NCBI RefSeq assembly: GCF_014164785.1
Contig: NZ_JACJFN010000001.1
Location: forward strand, 930,001 to 994,000
DNA length: 64,000 nt
DNA from: Aquipseudomonas guryensis
GTDB lineage: Bacteria > Pseudomonadota > Gammaproteobacteria > Pseudomonadales > Pseudomonadaceae
Reading direction: 5' to 3'
The translations under genes and the position numbers were made by a program. Positions 39,419 through 48,816 of the stretch are shown in pieces (the stretch's first letter is position 1; every line of letters starts with the position of its first letter). Below the pieces are notes generated by a model, which saw nothing but the letters and a program-made list of their open reading frames with translations, was not told where the DNA came from and made no database searches.

Positions 39419-39806
39419 GACGATTTCCTTGCTGAACATACGGGCACAAGCATGGAACAAGACGCGACCTTATGCCGAAACGCCACACCCATGCCCGGGT
39501 AAAAACACAACGTCAGCCGGCAATAACAGATCGAATGAATACTGGGCAGCGGAAAAACTGTACCTGCATGAATCTATCGCAAGGCCCATCATCGACAGAT
39601 AAAAGTCCTGTATTAAGGCAGCGCCCCAGATTTTTCACTTATGACCAGTACAGTTGCGTACACAGGACCGGAACAGTTACCAAGCCGACTAACGAATAGC
39701 CCTGCAATTTAATCCAGCTGTGCCTACAAAATCGACCATTTAGTCAGGAAAATACTTACCAGACGAACACACTCTCACCCCGCCACAAGCGGAAGGAAGC
39801 ACCACC
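39419..39806. other. AT-rich intergenic region between ltaE and the DUF1127 gene
   Basis: A 388-bp gene-free region, clearly richer in A+T than its surroundings. It contains inverted 8-mers AACTGTAC (39556-39563) and GTACAGTT (39648-39655) and a related GGAACAGTTACC, which may be operator half-sites for one of the divergent genes. No small ORF with a ribosome-binding site stands out. Confidence 0.5.
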
Positions 39807-40022
39807 ATGGAACGTACCCTCAGTTCCGACTCGCTCTTTCAAGACAGCTCCTCGACTGTACGTGGCAACCTGCCGCTGCAGATCATTGCCACGCTGCTGC
39901 TGTGGAAACGCCGCATCATCAGCCGCCACCAGCTGGCCCGCCTGGATGAACGCCTGCTGGCCGACGCCGGCATCAGCCTGTATGAGCGCCAGGCCGAGAT
40001 CAGCAAGCCATTCTGGCGCTGA
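39807..40022 (+). CDS. DUF1127 domain small protein
   Basis: 71 residues ending in the DUF1127 (YjiS-like) motif: LARLDERLLADAGISLYERQAEISKPFW. Such Arg-rich small proteins occur in many copies in proteobacteria, and some members are linked to RNA turnover or phosphate and arginine metabolism; the role here is unknown. GGAAGGAAG lies upstream of the ATG. A strong terminator follows. Confidence 0.88.
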   Translation: MERTLSSDSLFQDSSSTVRGNLPLQIIATLLLWKRRIISRHQLARLDERLLADAGISLYERQAEISKPFWR

Positions 40023-40040
40023 GTCTGCCCGCTACGAACA

Positions 40041-40065
40041 AAGGGGAGCCTAGGCTCCCCTTTTT
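40041..40065. terminator. bidirectional terminator between the DUF1127 and sbtB-like genes
   Basis: AAGGGGAGCC-TA-GGCTCCCCTTTTT. The hairpin has a T-run on the plus strand and CCCCTTTG on the minus strand, and sits between two convergent genes. Confidence 0.85.
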
Positions 40066-40096
40066 CTTGCTCATGCGAATTGCCCTGCAACGGCTG

Positions 40097-40399
40097 CTAG
40101 AACTTCTCCGGGCGCAGCACCTGCACATCGGACAGATAGCAGACCATCGCGTAGTTGGCGTAATAGCGCTGCTGCAGGTGCTCGGCGATGCGCTCGGCCA
40201 GCTCGCGCGCACAGATCACCTCCAGGCGGATGTTGCCTTCGGTGTCCCAACCGGCGCTGCGCACACCGCGGCCGCCACGGCCACGCGCATCAGAAATGGT
40301 CCAGCCCGGCGCGCCGAGCGTTTCCAGGTCGGCCAGCAACTTCTTCTCCAGCGCCGCTTCGCCGATCACGGTGAGCAGGGTGCGAGTATGTACGTTCAT
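40097..40399 (-). CDS. PII-like signalling protein, SbtB-like
   Basis: 100-residue PII-superfamily protein. The ferredoxin-like alternation (RTLLTVIGEAALEKKLLADLETLGAPGWTISDARGRGGRG, then IRLEVICARELAERIAEHLQQRYYANYAMVCYLSDVQVLR) follows the SbtB pattern, with a T-loop equivalent around GRGGRGVRSAGWDTEG. The ATG lies one base past the stop of the SbtA-like permease gene, so the two are tightly coupled. In cyanobacteria SbtB binds adenine nucleotides and gates SbtA; the same role here is inference. Confidence 0.75.
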   Translation of the reverse strand: MNVHTRTLLTVIGEAALEKKLLADLETLGAPGWTISDARGRGGRGVRSAGWDTEGNIRLEVICARELAERIAEHLQQRYYANYAMVCYLSDVQVLRPEKF

Positions 40400-40400
40400 T

Positions 40401-41336
40401 TCAAAGCCCCCAGGCGATCAACTGTTCGGCCAGCGCCAGATAGAGCGGTATGCCGACCAGGATATTGAACGGGAAGGTAATGCCCAGCGAAGCCGTCAGT
40501 GACAGCGAGGGATTGGCCTCGGGCAGTGCCAGACGCAGAGCGGCCGGCACGGCGATATAGGACGCCGAGGCGGCCAGGGTGGCGAGCATCGCCGTGCCGC
40601 CCAGGCTCAGGTCCATGCCCCGCGCCAGCAAGGCGCCAATCAGCGCGCCGAGCAACGGCATGAGCAGGGCGAAGGTCGCCAGGCGCAGGCCGAACTGCTT
40701 CAGCGCACCCAGCTGGCCGGATGCGATCAGGCCCATCTCCAGCAGGAAGAACGCCAGCACTGGCTTGAACATGCTGGTGTACAGGGGCTCCAGCGGCTTG
40801 ATCGCTTCTTTGCCGGCGATGGCACCGATCACCAGGCCGCCGAGCAGCAGCATGATGCTCTTGCCGAGGAAGATCTCGCGGCCCAGCTCTCTCCAGTCGG
40901 TGCCGCGGCTAACGCCCTTGGCTAGCACGATGCCGACCAGAATCGCCGGAATCTCCAGGATCGCCACGAACAGCGGCATGTAGCTCTCGAAGTAGATCTC
41001 GCGCGACACCAGATAAGCCACCACCACGGCGAAGGTACCCGCGCTCACCGAACCATAATGCGCCGCCACCGCCGCCGCGTTGACCCGGTCGAAGCGCAGC
41101 CCGCGCAACAGGACGAAGGCCAGCAACGGCAAGCCGACACCCAGCCCCAGTACCAGCCCAGCCTGGCCCAACAGCTGCAGGCTGGCCTGTTCGGCCAACT
41201 CCACGCCGCCATGCAGACCAATGGCCAGGAGCAGGATGATCGACAGCGTCTCGTACAACGCCGCCGGTAACTTCAGCTCACTCTTCAAAAGCCCGGCGAC
41301 CAGGCCGAAGACGAAGAACAGCACCACCGGATCCAC
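40401..41336 (-). CDS. SbtA-family sodium-dependent bicarbonate permease
   Basis: Polytopic membrane protein of the SbtA (DUF897) family. About ten helices, with internal repeats typical of the fold; HGGVELAEQ and AHYGSVSAGTFAVVVAYL are family-type blocks. GTG at 41336 is chosen because AAAGGAGG lies exactly 6 bases upstream; the TTG at 41360 would place that Shine-Dalgarno inside the gene. 311 residues. It lies directly downstream of pyruvate carboxylase and upstream of a PII-like gene. Cyanobacterial SbtA imports bicarbonate with Na+; the substrate here is inferred from family and neighbours. Confidence 0.82.
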   Translation of the reverse strand: MDPVVLFFVFGLVAGLLKSELKLPAALYETLSIILLLAIGLHGGVELAEQASLQLLGQAGLVLGLGVGLPLLAFVLLRGLRFDRVNAAAVAAHYGSVSAGTFAVVVAYLVSREIYFESYMPLFVAILEIPAILVGIVLAKGVSRGTDWRELGREIFLGKSIMLLLGGLVIGAIAGKEAIKPLEPLYTSMFKPVLAFFLLEMGLIASGQLGALKQFGLRLATFALLMPLLGALIGALLARGMDLSLGGTAMLATLAASASYIAVPAALRLALPEANPSLSLTASLGITFPFNILVGIPLYLALAEQLIAWGL

Positions 41337-41356
41337 CTCACACCTCCTTTCTGCAG

Positions 41357-41383
41357 ACAAAAAAAGGGGCGCTTACGCGCCCC
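41357..41383 (-). terminator. intrinsic terminator between oadA and the sbtA-like gene
   Basis: On the minus strand GGGGCGC-GTAA-GCGCCCC is followed by seven T residues. The T-tract ends about 6 bp before the sbtA Shine-Dalgarno, so sbtAB transcripts must come from readthrough or from a promoter overlapping the hairpin. Confidence 0.9.
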
Positions 41384-41389
41384 TGGGAC

Positions 41390-43213
41390 TCAACCTTCGA
41401 TCTCTACCAACACTTCACCGGGGGTAACCCGATCCCCCTTGGCCACGTGGATGGTTTTCACCGTACCGGCGATCGGCGCCTGCACTTCGGTTTCCATCTT
41501 CATCGCCTCGGTAATCAGTACGGCCTGGCCGGCTTTCACCTGATCGCCCTCTTTAACCAGCACGTCGACGATATTGCCCGGCATGGTGGTGGACACATCG
41601 CCCGGCGCGCTGGCCTGCTTGCGCTTGCTGCCGCCACCGCCGACGAAGTCGTTGAGCGGCTCGAACACCACCTCTTCGGGCATGCCGTCGATCGACAGGT
41701 AGAAGTGGCGCTTGCCGTCGCCCTTCACGCCGACGCCGGTGATGTCGACGCGGTAGCTCTCGCCGTGCACATCGATGATGAACTCGGTCGGCACGCCTTC
41801 GCCGCCCACCGCCGCGACACCGCCGGCTTCCGGAATCGGCAGCAGCACTTCCGGGGTCAGGGTGCCGGCAGCGCGCTCCTCGAGGAACTTGCGGCCGATG
41901 TCGGGGAACATCGCATAGGTCAGCACGTCTTCCTCGGACTTGGCCAGGGCGCCGACTTCGGCACGCAGCTTGGCCAGCTCCGGCGGGATCAGGTCGGCGG
42001 GGCGCACATCAATGACGTCCTCGCTGCCGATCGCCTGCTTGCGCAGTTGCTCGTTGATCTTGCCCGGCGCCAGGCCGTAACGCCCCTGCAGGTAGAGCTT
42101 CACCTCGTTGGTGATGGTCTTGTAGCGCTCGCCGGCCAGCACGTTGAACACCGCCTGGGTGCCGACGATCTGCGAGGTCGGCGTCACCAGCGGCGGGAAG
42201 CCGAGGTCTTCGCGCACTCGCGGGATCTCGGCGAACACTTCGTTGATGCGGTTAAGTGCGCCCTGTTCTTTCAGCTGGTTGGCCAAGTTGGACATCATCC
42301 CGCCCGGCACCTGGTTGACCTGCACGCGGGTGTCCACGGCGGTGAACTCGCTTTCGAACTGGTGGTACTTCTTGCGCACGGCGTGGAAGTACATGCCGAT
42401 CTCCTGGATCAGCGACAGGTCCAGACCGGTATCGTATTCGCTGCCACGCAGGGCGGCGACCATCGACTCGGTGCCCGGATGGCTGGTGCCCCAGGCGAAG
42501 CTGGAGATGGCGGTGTCGATATGGTCGGCACCGGCTTCAATCGCCTTGAGCTGACACATCGAGCCCATGCCGGCGGTGTCGTGGCTATGGATGAATACCG
42601 GCAGGTCGACTGCGGCCTTCAGCGCCTTGACCAGCTCGGCGGTAGCGAACGGGGTGAGCAGCCCGGCCATGTCCTTGATCGCGATGGAGTCGATGCCCAT
42701 CGCCTGCATGGCCTTGGCCTGGGCGACGAACGCCTCGACCGTGTGCACCGGGCTGGTGGTGTAGCTGATGGTGCCCTGGGCGTGCTTGCCGGCGGCCTTC
42801 ACCGCCTCAATGGAGACGCGCAGGTTACGCACGTCGTTCATCGCGTCGAAGATGCGGAACACGTCGATGCCGTTGACCGCGGCCTTGGCCACGAAGGCCC
42901 GCACCACGTCGTCGCTGTAGTGGCGGTAACCGAGCAGGTTCTGCCCGCGCAGGAGCATCTGCAGGCGGGTGTTGGGCAGCGCGGCCTTGAGCTTGCGCAG
43001 GCGCTCCCAGGGGTCTTCCTTGAGGAAGCGCACGCAGGCGTCGAAGGTCGCGCCGCCCCAGACTTCCAGCGACCAGTAGCCGACTTTGTCGAGCTTGTCG
43101 CAGATCGGCAGCATGTCTTCGGTGCGCATCCGGGTGGCGATGATCGACTGGTGGGCGTCGCGCAGGATGGTGTCGGTAACGGTGATCTTTTTAGTAACTG
43201 GGGTCTTAGCCAT
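41390..43213 (-). CDS. oadA: pyruvate carboxylase subunit B (OadA-like carboxyltransferase/biotin carrier)
   Basis: Carboxyltransferase of the two-subunit pyruvate carboxylase that makes oxaloacetate. The N-terminal carboxyltransferase barrel begins TDTILRDAHQSIIATRMRTEDM and contains EVWGGATFDACVRFL, the conserved Lys region (IAIKDMAGLL) and HSHDTAGMG metal ligands. A conserved C-terminal linker precedes the biotinyl domain with the EAMKME biotin site. 607 residues, 11 bp downstream of pycA. The name oadA is by homology; with a soluble PycA and no oadB/oadG nearby, anaplerotic carboxylation rather than Na+-pumping decarboxylation is likely. Confidence 0.95.
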   Translation of the reverse strand: MAKTPVTKKITVTDTILRDAHQSIIATRMRTEDMLPICDKLDKVGYWSLEVWGGATFDACVRFLKEDPWERLRKLKAALPNTRLQMLLRGQNLLGYRHYSDDVVRAFVAKAAVNGIDVFRIFDAMNDVRNLRVSIEAVKAAGKHAQGTISYTTSPVHTVEAFVAQAKAMQAMGIDSIAIKDMAGLLTPFATAELVKALKAAVDLPVFIHSHDTAGMGSMCQLKAIEAGADHIDTAISSFAWGTSHPGTESMVAALRGSEYDTGLDLSLIQEIGMYFHAVRKKYHQFESEFTAVDTRVQVNQVPGGMMSNLANQLKEQGALNRINEVFAEIPRVREDLGFPPLVTPTSQIVGTQAVFNVLAGERYKTITNEVKLYLQGRYGLAPGKINEQLRKQAIGSEDVIDVRPADLIPPELAKLRAEVGALAKSEEDVLTYAMFPDIGRKFLEERAAGTLTPEVLLPIPEAGGVAAVGGEGVPTEFIIDVHGESYRVDITGVGVKGDGKRHFYLSIDGMPEEVVFEPLNDFVGGGGSKRKQASAPGDVSTTMPGNIVDVLVKEGDQVKAGQAVLITEAMKMETEVQAPIAGTVKTIHVAKGDRVTPGEVLVEIEG

Positions 43214-43224
43214 GGTTCAGTTCC

Positions 43225-44640
43225 TCACAGGCCGGCGTGGGCGGCGATGGCGGCAGCGATGGCCAGGGCCAGCTCGTCCGGTTTGCGCTTGATCGAATAG
43301 TTGGTCAGTTCCGGGTGAGCTTCGACGAAACTGGTGTTGAACTGGCCGCTGCGGAACTCAGGGTTGCGCAGGATTTCCTGGTAGTAGGCGGCGGTGGTCT
43401 TCACCCCCTGCAGGCGCATGTCGTCCAGCGCGCGCAGGCCGCGGTCCATTGCCTCTTCCCAGGTCAGTGCCCAGACGATCAGCTTGAGGCACATGGAGTC
43501 GTAGTACGGCGGAATGGTGTAGCCGGTGTAGATCGCCGTATCGGTGCGCACGCCAGGGCCGCCGGGGGCGTAGTAGCGGGTGATCTTGCCGAATGAGGGC
43601 AGGAAGTTGTTCTTCGGGTCTTCGGCGTTGATGCGGAACTGCAGGGCGAAGCCGCGGTACTGGATGTCTTCCTGCTTGATCGACAGCTCCAGGCCCGAGG
43701 CGATGCGGATCTGCTCGCGGACGATGTCGATGCCGGTGATTTCCTCGGTGATGGTGTGTTCCACCTGCACCCGGGTGTTCATCTCCATGAAGTACACCTC
43801 GCCCTCGGCGAGCAGGAACTCCACGGTACCGGCGTTCTCGTAGCCCACTGCCTTGGCCGCGCGCACGGCCAGGTCGCCGATATAGGCGCGCTGCTCGGGG
43901 GTCAGCTGCGGGCTGGGGGCGATCTCGATCAGCTTCTGGTTGCGCCGCTGGATCGAGCAGTCGCGTTCGTACAGGTGCACAGTGTTGCCGAAGCTGTCGG
44001 CGAGGATCTGCGCCTCGATGTGCTTGGGGTTAACGATGCATTTTTCCAGAAAGACTTCGGCGCGGCCGAACGCCTTGGTCGCCTCGGAGATCACCCGTGG
44101 GTAGGCCTGTTCCAGCTCCTCACGGCTGTTGCAGCGACGGATACCACGCCCGCCGCCACCGTTGGTGGCCTTGAGCATCACCGGGTAGCCAATGCGGTCG
44201 CCTTCGCGCAGGGCTTCGTCGATATCCGCCACGTTGCCCTCGGTACCGGGCGTGCAGGGCACGCCGGCGGCGATCATGCTGCGCCGTGCCTCGGTCTTGT
44301 CACCCATGCGGCGGATCACTTCGGCAGACGGACCGATGAACTTGATCCCGCGTTCGGCACAGATATCGGCCAGCTCGGCGTTCTCGGAAAGGAAGCCGTA
44401 GCCCGGATGGAGGGCGTCGCAGCCGGTCTCCACCGCCAGGTTCACCAGCTTGCGCGGGTTGAGGTAGCCGGCCAGCGGGTCGTCACCGATGCTGTGGGCT
44501 TCGTCGGCGCGCTTGACGTGCAGCGCCATGCGATCCGCTTCGGAGTAGACCGCCACCGAGCGGATGCCCATCTCGGCGCAGGCGCGCACGATACGGACGG
44601 CAATCTCGCCACGGTTGGCTATGAGGATTTTCTTGATCAC
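43225..44640 (-). CDS. pycA: pyruvate carboxylase subunit A (biotin carboxylase)
   Basis: ATP-grasp biotin carboxylase that carboxylates the biotin on subunit B using bicarbonate and ATP. It starts MIKKILIANRGEIAVRIVRACAE; the Gly-rich ATP loop GGGGRGIRRC, the EKCIVNPKHIEAQIL block and EMNTRVQVEHTITEEITGID are complete. 471 residues. It is the first gene of the pycA-oadA operon and divergent from pycR across 188 bp. Confidence 0.96.
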   Translation of the reverse strand: MIKKILIANRGEIAVRIVRACAEMGIRSVAVYSEADRMALHVKRADEAHSIGDDPLAGYLNPRKLVNLAVETGCDALHPGYGFLSENAELADICAERGIKFIGPSAEVIRRMGDKTEARRSMIAAGVPCTPGTEGNVADIDEALREGDRIGYPVMLKATNGGGGRGIRRCNSREELEQAYPRVISEATKAFGRAEVFLEKCIVNPKHIEAQILADSFGNTVHLYERDCSIQRRNQKLIEIAPSPQLTPEQRAYIGDLAVRAAKAVGYENAGTVEFLLAEGEVYFMEMNTRVQVEHTITEEITGIDIVREQIRIASGLELSIKQEDIQYRGFALQFRINAEDPKNNFLPSFGKITRYYAPGGPGVRTDTAIYTGYTIPPYYDSMCLKLIVWALTWEEAMDRGLRALDDMRLQGVKTTAAYYQEILRNPEFRSGQFNTSFVEAHPELTNYSIKRKPDELALAIAAAIAAHAGL

Positions 44641-44744
44641 GAGCCTGGTTCCTCGATCACGTGAGCAAACGGCCGCTGCAGAGCGGTCGACGGGTGACCG
44701 TACGCCTTGTAGCGGTCTTGGCTTTACCCTACGCCGGCACGCCG

Positions 44745-44800
44745 ATTAACCAAAATCAATATTTGTTGGGTTAGTCATTAGCAAAGACTTATAGTTGAAC
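44745..44800. promoter_or_regulatory. AT-rich divergent promoter/operator region of pycA and pycR
   Basis: The stretch between the divergent genes is unusually AT-rich and contains partly symmetric TTAACC...GGGTTA arms around AAAATCAATATTTGTT. This is the expected place for PycR binding; the exact site cannot be set from sequence alone. Confidence 0.4.
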
Positions 44801-44828
44801 GCATCAACCTTTCTGGCGAACCACAGCA

Positions 44829-45779
44829 ATGCGTAAGTCGCTGATGCGCATGACATTTCGACAGCTGCAGATTTTTCGGGCAGTTTGCGAAAGCCGTTCC
44901 TACAGCCGCGCAGCCGAGGAAATGGCCCTCACCCAGCCGGCCGTGAGCCTGCAGATTCGCCAACTGGAAGAGCTGATCGACCAGCCGCTGTTCGACTACG
45001 TGGCCAAAAAGCTCTACCTGACGCCGGCCGCCGAGGCGCTGCTGAAAGCCAGCGAAGACGTCTTCGGCCGCCTGGAGAGCCTCGACATGCAGCTCTCCGA
45101 CCTGCAGGGCTCGCTGCAGGGCCAGCTCAGCCTGGCGGTCGAGTCCAGCGCCAAGTACCTGGTGCCGCACCTGTTCGCCGCCTTCCGCGCCCAGCACCCG
45201 GAAGTCAGCCTGCAGCTGGTGGTGGTCAACCATGCCATGGCGGTCAGACGCCTGTCGGCGAGCCGCGACGACCTGCTGATCATGTCGCAGGTACCCAGCG
45301 AGCTGGCGCTGGATTTCTTTCCGTTCTTCAACAACCCGATCGTTGCCGTGGCGCCGCCGACGCATCCCCTGTGTTCAGTGGAGCGCCTGCGCCTGAGCGA
45401 TCTCAGTGAGTTCCCCCTGCTGGTGCGCGAGCCTGGCTCGGGCACGCGCAAAGCCTGCGAGGAATACTGCCACCAGAAGCGCGCGCACTTCGCCCAGTTG
45501 ATCGAGATCGGCTCCAGCGAATCCCAGGTGGAAGCGGTGATCGCCGGCCTCGGCCTGGCCCTGCTGCCGCGTCACGCGGTGCGCCTGGAACTGGCCGCCG
45601 GCCTATTGCGCGAGCTGCCAGTGGAAGAATTGCCGCTGCTGCGCAGCTGGTGTGTGGTGCACAACCGTGGCAAACGCCTGTCACCGGTGGCGCAGGCGTT
45701 TCTCGACTTTATCCGCGTCGAGCGCCTGCAGATCAGCGCCCTGGGCGAGCGCTTCGCGGCTGCGCCGACTGCAGCGTAG
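44829..45779 (+). CDS. pycR: LysR-type regulator PycR
   Basis: LysR regulator divergent from the pyruvate carboxylase genes. Winged HTH at the N-terminus (TFRQLQIFRAVCESRSYSRAAEEMALTQPAVSLQIRQLEELI) and a LysR substrate domain. 316 residues from the ATG at 44829; an internal ATG at 44844 (MTFRQLQIF) is a reasonable alternative. The position matches PA5437 (pycR) in PAO1. Its 3' end overlaps the convergent PA3496-family gene by 47 bp. Confidence 0.9.
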   Translation: MRKSLMRMTFRQLQIFRAVCESRSYSRAAEEMALTQPAVSLQIRQLEELIDQPLFDYVAKKLYLTPAAEALLKASEDVFGRLESLDMQLSDLQGSLQGQLSLAVESSAKYLVPHLFAAFRAQHPEVSLQLVVVNHAMAVRRLSASRDDLLIMSQVPSELALDFFPFFNNPIVAVAPPTHPLCSVERLRLSDLSEFPLLVREPGSGTRKACEEYCHQKRAHFAQLIEIGSSESQVEAVIAGLGLALLPRHAVRLELAAGLLRELPVEELPLLRSWCVVHNRGKRLSPVAQAFLDFIRVERLQISALGERFAAAPTAA

Positions 45780-45948
45780 TCAGGTAGTTGGCGGCGATCA
45801 GCTCGGGAAAATCGGCGACCTCCTGGCTGAGGCGGCGCTGCTCCGAATAATCCTCGATCGCCCGGCGAAACTGCATGCGGCGCAGGTCTTCCTGCTGGCG
45901 ACGGGTGCGGCTGGCGGAATGTTGCTGGTCAGCGTGATGGCGGGACAT
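45733..45948 (-). CDS. PA3496-family putative envelope-integrity small protein
   Basis: 71 residues, highly charged, with the family core RRQQEDLRRMQFRRAIEDYSEQRRLSQEVADFPEL. GGAG lies 7 bases upstream of the ATG at 45948. The family name comes from P. aeruginosa PA3496; its function is poorly known. It is convergent with pycR and overlaps its last 47 bp, so the C-terminal residues here are constrained by the opposite strand. Confidence 0.78.
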   Translation of the reverse strand: MSRHHADQQHSASRTRRQQEDLRRMQFRRAIEDYSEQRRLSQEVADFPELIAANYLTTLQSAQPRSARPGR

Positions 45949-46050
45949 GGCACGACTCCAGTGCGGATGCGGAGAGCATCAGCATGCGGGGGAGCCATGA
46001 CGGTTTGCCGACAGGATGGTGAAGATCGGGTGAAGCCTGAGGCCTGATCC

Positions 46051-46118
46051 TGTAGGAGCCAGCTTGCTGGCGATAGGCAGACAGCGTCCCGCTGATCGCC
46101 AGCAAGCTGGCTCCTACA
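46051..46118. repeat. inverted REP pair
   Basis: TGTAGGAGCCAGCTTGCTGG (24 bp in full, 46051-46074) is repeated as its exact reverse complement at 46095-46118 with a 20-bp spacer. This is the typical REP doublet of Pseudomonas intergenic DNA. Confidence 0.85.
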
Positions 46119-46166
46119 AAAGCTTGTGCGGAATAACAGTATCTACAAATGCTCGGAGCCTACGTA

Positions 46167-46196
46167 TGGTGGAAAACCGTGCAGCGTTTTCCACCA
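46167..46196 (-). terminator. hairpin downstream of the rpiR gene
   Basis: TGGTGGAAAAC and GTTTTCCACCA form a perfect 11-bp stem with an 8-nt loop, just past the 3' end of the leftward RpiR-family gene. It may act as terminator; the stem itself is also a common Pseudomonas intergenic repeat. Confidence 0.55.
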
Positions 46197-46204
46197 AGTG
46201 CGCC

Positions 46205-47071
46205 TCAATCCTCGGCGGCACGCACCGACTTGGGCGACAACCGCAAGCTGCGCAGGCTGCGCTTGACGCTCTTCAGGTGATTGACCAGGTCCGGGCCACG
46301 GGCCATGGCCACGCCCATGGCCAGCACATCGATCACCACCAGGTGGGCGATGCGCGAGGTCAGCGGGGTGTAGATTTCGGTGTCTTCCTGCACGTCGATG
46401 GCCAGGTTGACGTCGGCCAGGTCGGCCAGCGGCGTTTGCCCTGGGCACAGGGTGATCAGCGTGGCGCCGGACTCGCGCACCAGGTTGGCGGTGATCAGCA
46501 GGTCTTTGGAGCGCCCGGACTGGGAAATACAGATGGCCACATCGCTAGGCTTGAGGGTCACTGCGCTCATCGCCTGCATGTGCGGGTCCGAATACGCGGC
46601 AGCCGTCAGTAGCAGACGGAAGAACTTGTGCTGGGCATCCGCCGCCACGGCGCCGGAAGCGCCAAAACCGTAGAACTCGATGCGCTTGGCATTGGCGATG
46701 GCGTTGATCGCCTTCTGCAGGGCCTGGGTGTCGAGGCGCTCGCGCACTTCCATCAGGGTATGCAGGGTGGTGTCGAAGATCTTCAGGCTGAACTCGGTGA
46801 CCGAGTCATCCTCCTGGATCGCGAACTGGCCGAAGCTGGCCCCCGCCGCCAGGCTCTGCGCCAGGCGCAGCTTGAGGTCCTGGAAACCGGTGCAACCAAT
46901 GGCACGGCAGAAGCGTACGATGGTTGGCTCGCTGATGCCGACCTCGTGGGCCAGGTCGGCCATGGAGCTGTGCATCACCGCCGAGGGGTCCTGCAGGACG
47001 TAGTCGGCGACCTTGAGTTCGGACTTGCGAAGCAGATGGCGGGACTGGGCAATGTGCTGCAACAGATTCAC
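46205..47071 (-). CDS. RpiR/HexR-family transcriptional regulator
   Basis: An N-terminal RpiR helix-turn-helix (SSMADLAHEVGISEPTIVRFCRAIGCTGFQDLKLRLAQSL) is followed by a SIS sugar-phosphate-binding domain (RIEFYGFGASGAVAADAQHKFFRLL). GTG at 47071 (VNLLQHIAQSRHLLRKSELKVADYVL) is the likely start; the frame upstream overlaps zwf on the other strand. About 288 residues. It is divergent from zwf with a HexR-type palindrome between them, so it probably senses a sugar phosphate and represses zwf and itself. It corresponds to PA5438, the paralogue of HexR, as I recall. Confidence 0.87.
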   Translation of the reverse strand: MNLLQHIAQSRHLLRKSELKVADYVLQDPSAVMHSSMADLAHEVGISEPTIVRFCRAIGCTGFQDLKLRLAQSLAAGASFGQFAIQEDDSVTEFSLKIFDTTLHTLMEVRERLDTQALQKAINAIANAKRIEFYGFGASGAVAADAQHKFFRLLLTAAAYSDPHMQAMSAVTLKPSDVAICISQSGRSKDLLITANLVRESGATLITLCPGQTPLADLADVNLAIDVQEDTEIYTPLTSRIAHLVVIDVLAMGVAMARGPDLVNHLKSVKRSLRSLRLSPKSVRAAED

Positions 47072-47106
47072 GGGCGGGACTCGGTTATGATCAGGCTGTA
47101 GTGGCC

Positions 47107-47122
47107 TTGTAGTTATACTACA
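47107..47122. promoter_or_regulatory. HexR/RpiR-type operator between rpiR and zwf
   Basis: TTGTAGTTATACTACA contains a perfect dyad TGTAGT-TAT-ACTACA. This is very close to the gammaproteobacterial HexR consensus TTGTAAT-N3-ATTACA. It sits 36 bp upstream of the rpiR start and 41 bp upstream of the zwf start, where it could repress both. Confidence 0.75.
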
Positions 47123-47162
47123 TGAACGCTTGTACCGCACAGGCAAACCCGGAGTCATCCTG

Positions 47163-48608
<1,446 letters not shown>

Positions 48609-48609
48609 C

Positions 48610-48745
48610 TGCGCCACTTTTTGCACAGGCGCCGCGCAGCCAGCACCCGCTCACTGCGCTAGAGCGCCTGCCCCGCCTGGCCCTGCGCCCACTGCGCCGC
48701 TTTCTGCACAGACCTGCGCAAACTGTTGCGCAGCTTTTTGTGCGG
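48610..48745. repeat. three imperfect 19-bp direct repeats upstream of hcp
   Basis: TGCGCCACTTTTTGCACAG (48610), TGCGCCGCTTTCTGCACAG (48693) and TGCGCAGCTTTTTGTGCGG (48727) share the form TGCGC-N3-TTTYTG. A dyad CTGCGCAA-ACTG-TTGCGCAG lies at 48714-48733. The cluster is 70-210 bp upstream of a sigma-54-like promoter, where enhancer sites would be expected. Confidence 0.55.
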
Positions 48746-48816
48746 CGCTTGGCAAGGCGTCTTTCGCGCCCTCTCTAAAACAATTTAACTTATTGTTTTT
48801 AAACAGAATTTAAATA

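Noticed and set aside
44398..44412. GTAGCCCGGATG match to the dispersed repeat
   Set aside because: It is inside pycA and encodes part of the invariant LHPGYGFLSE motif of biotin carboxylases, so the match is coincidental.
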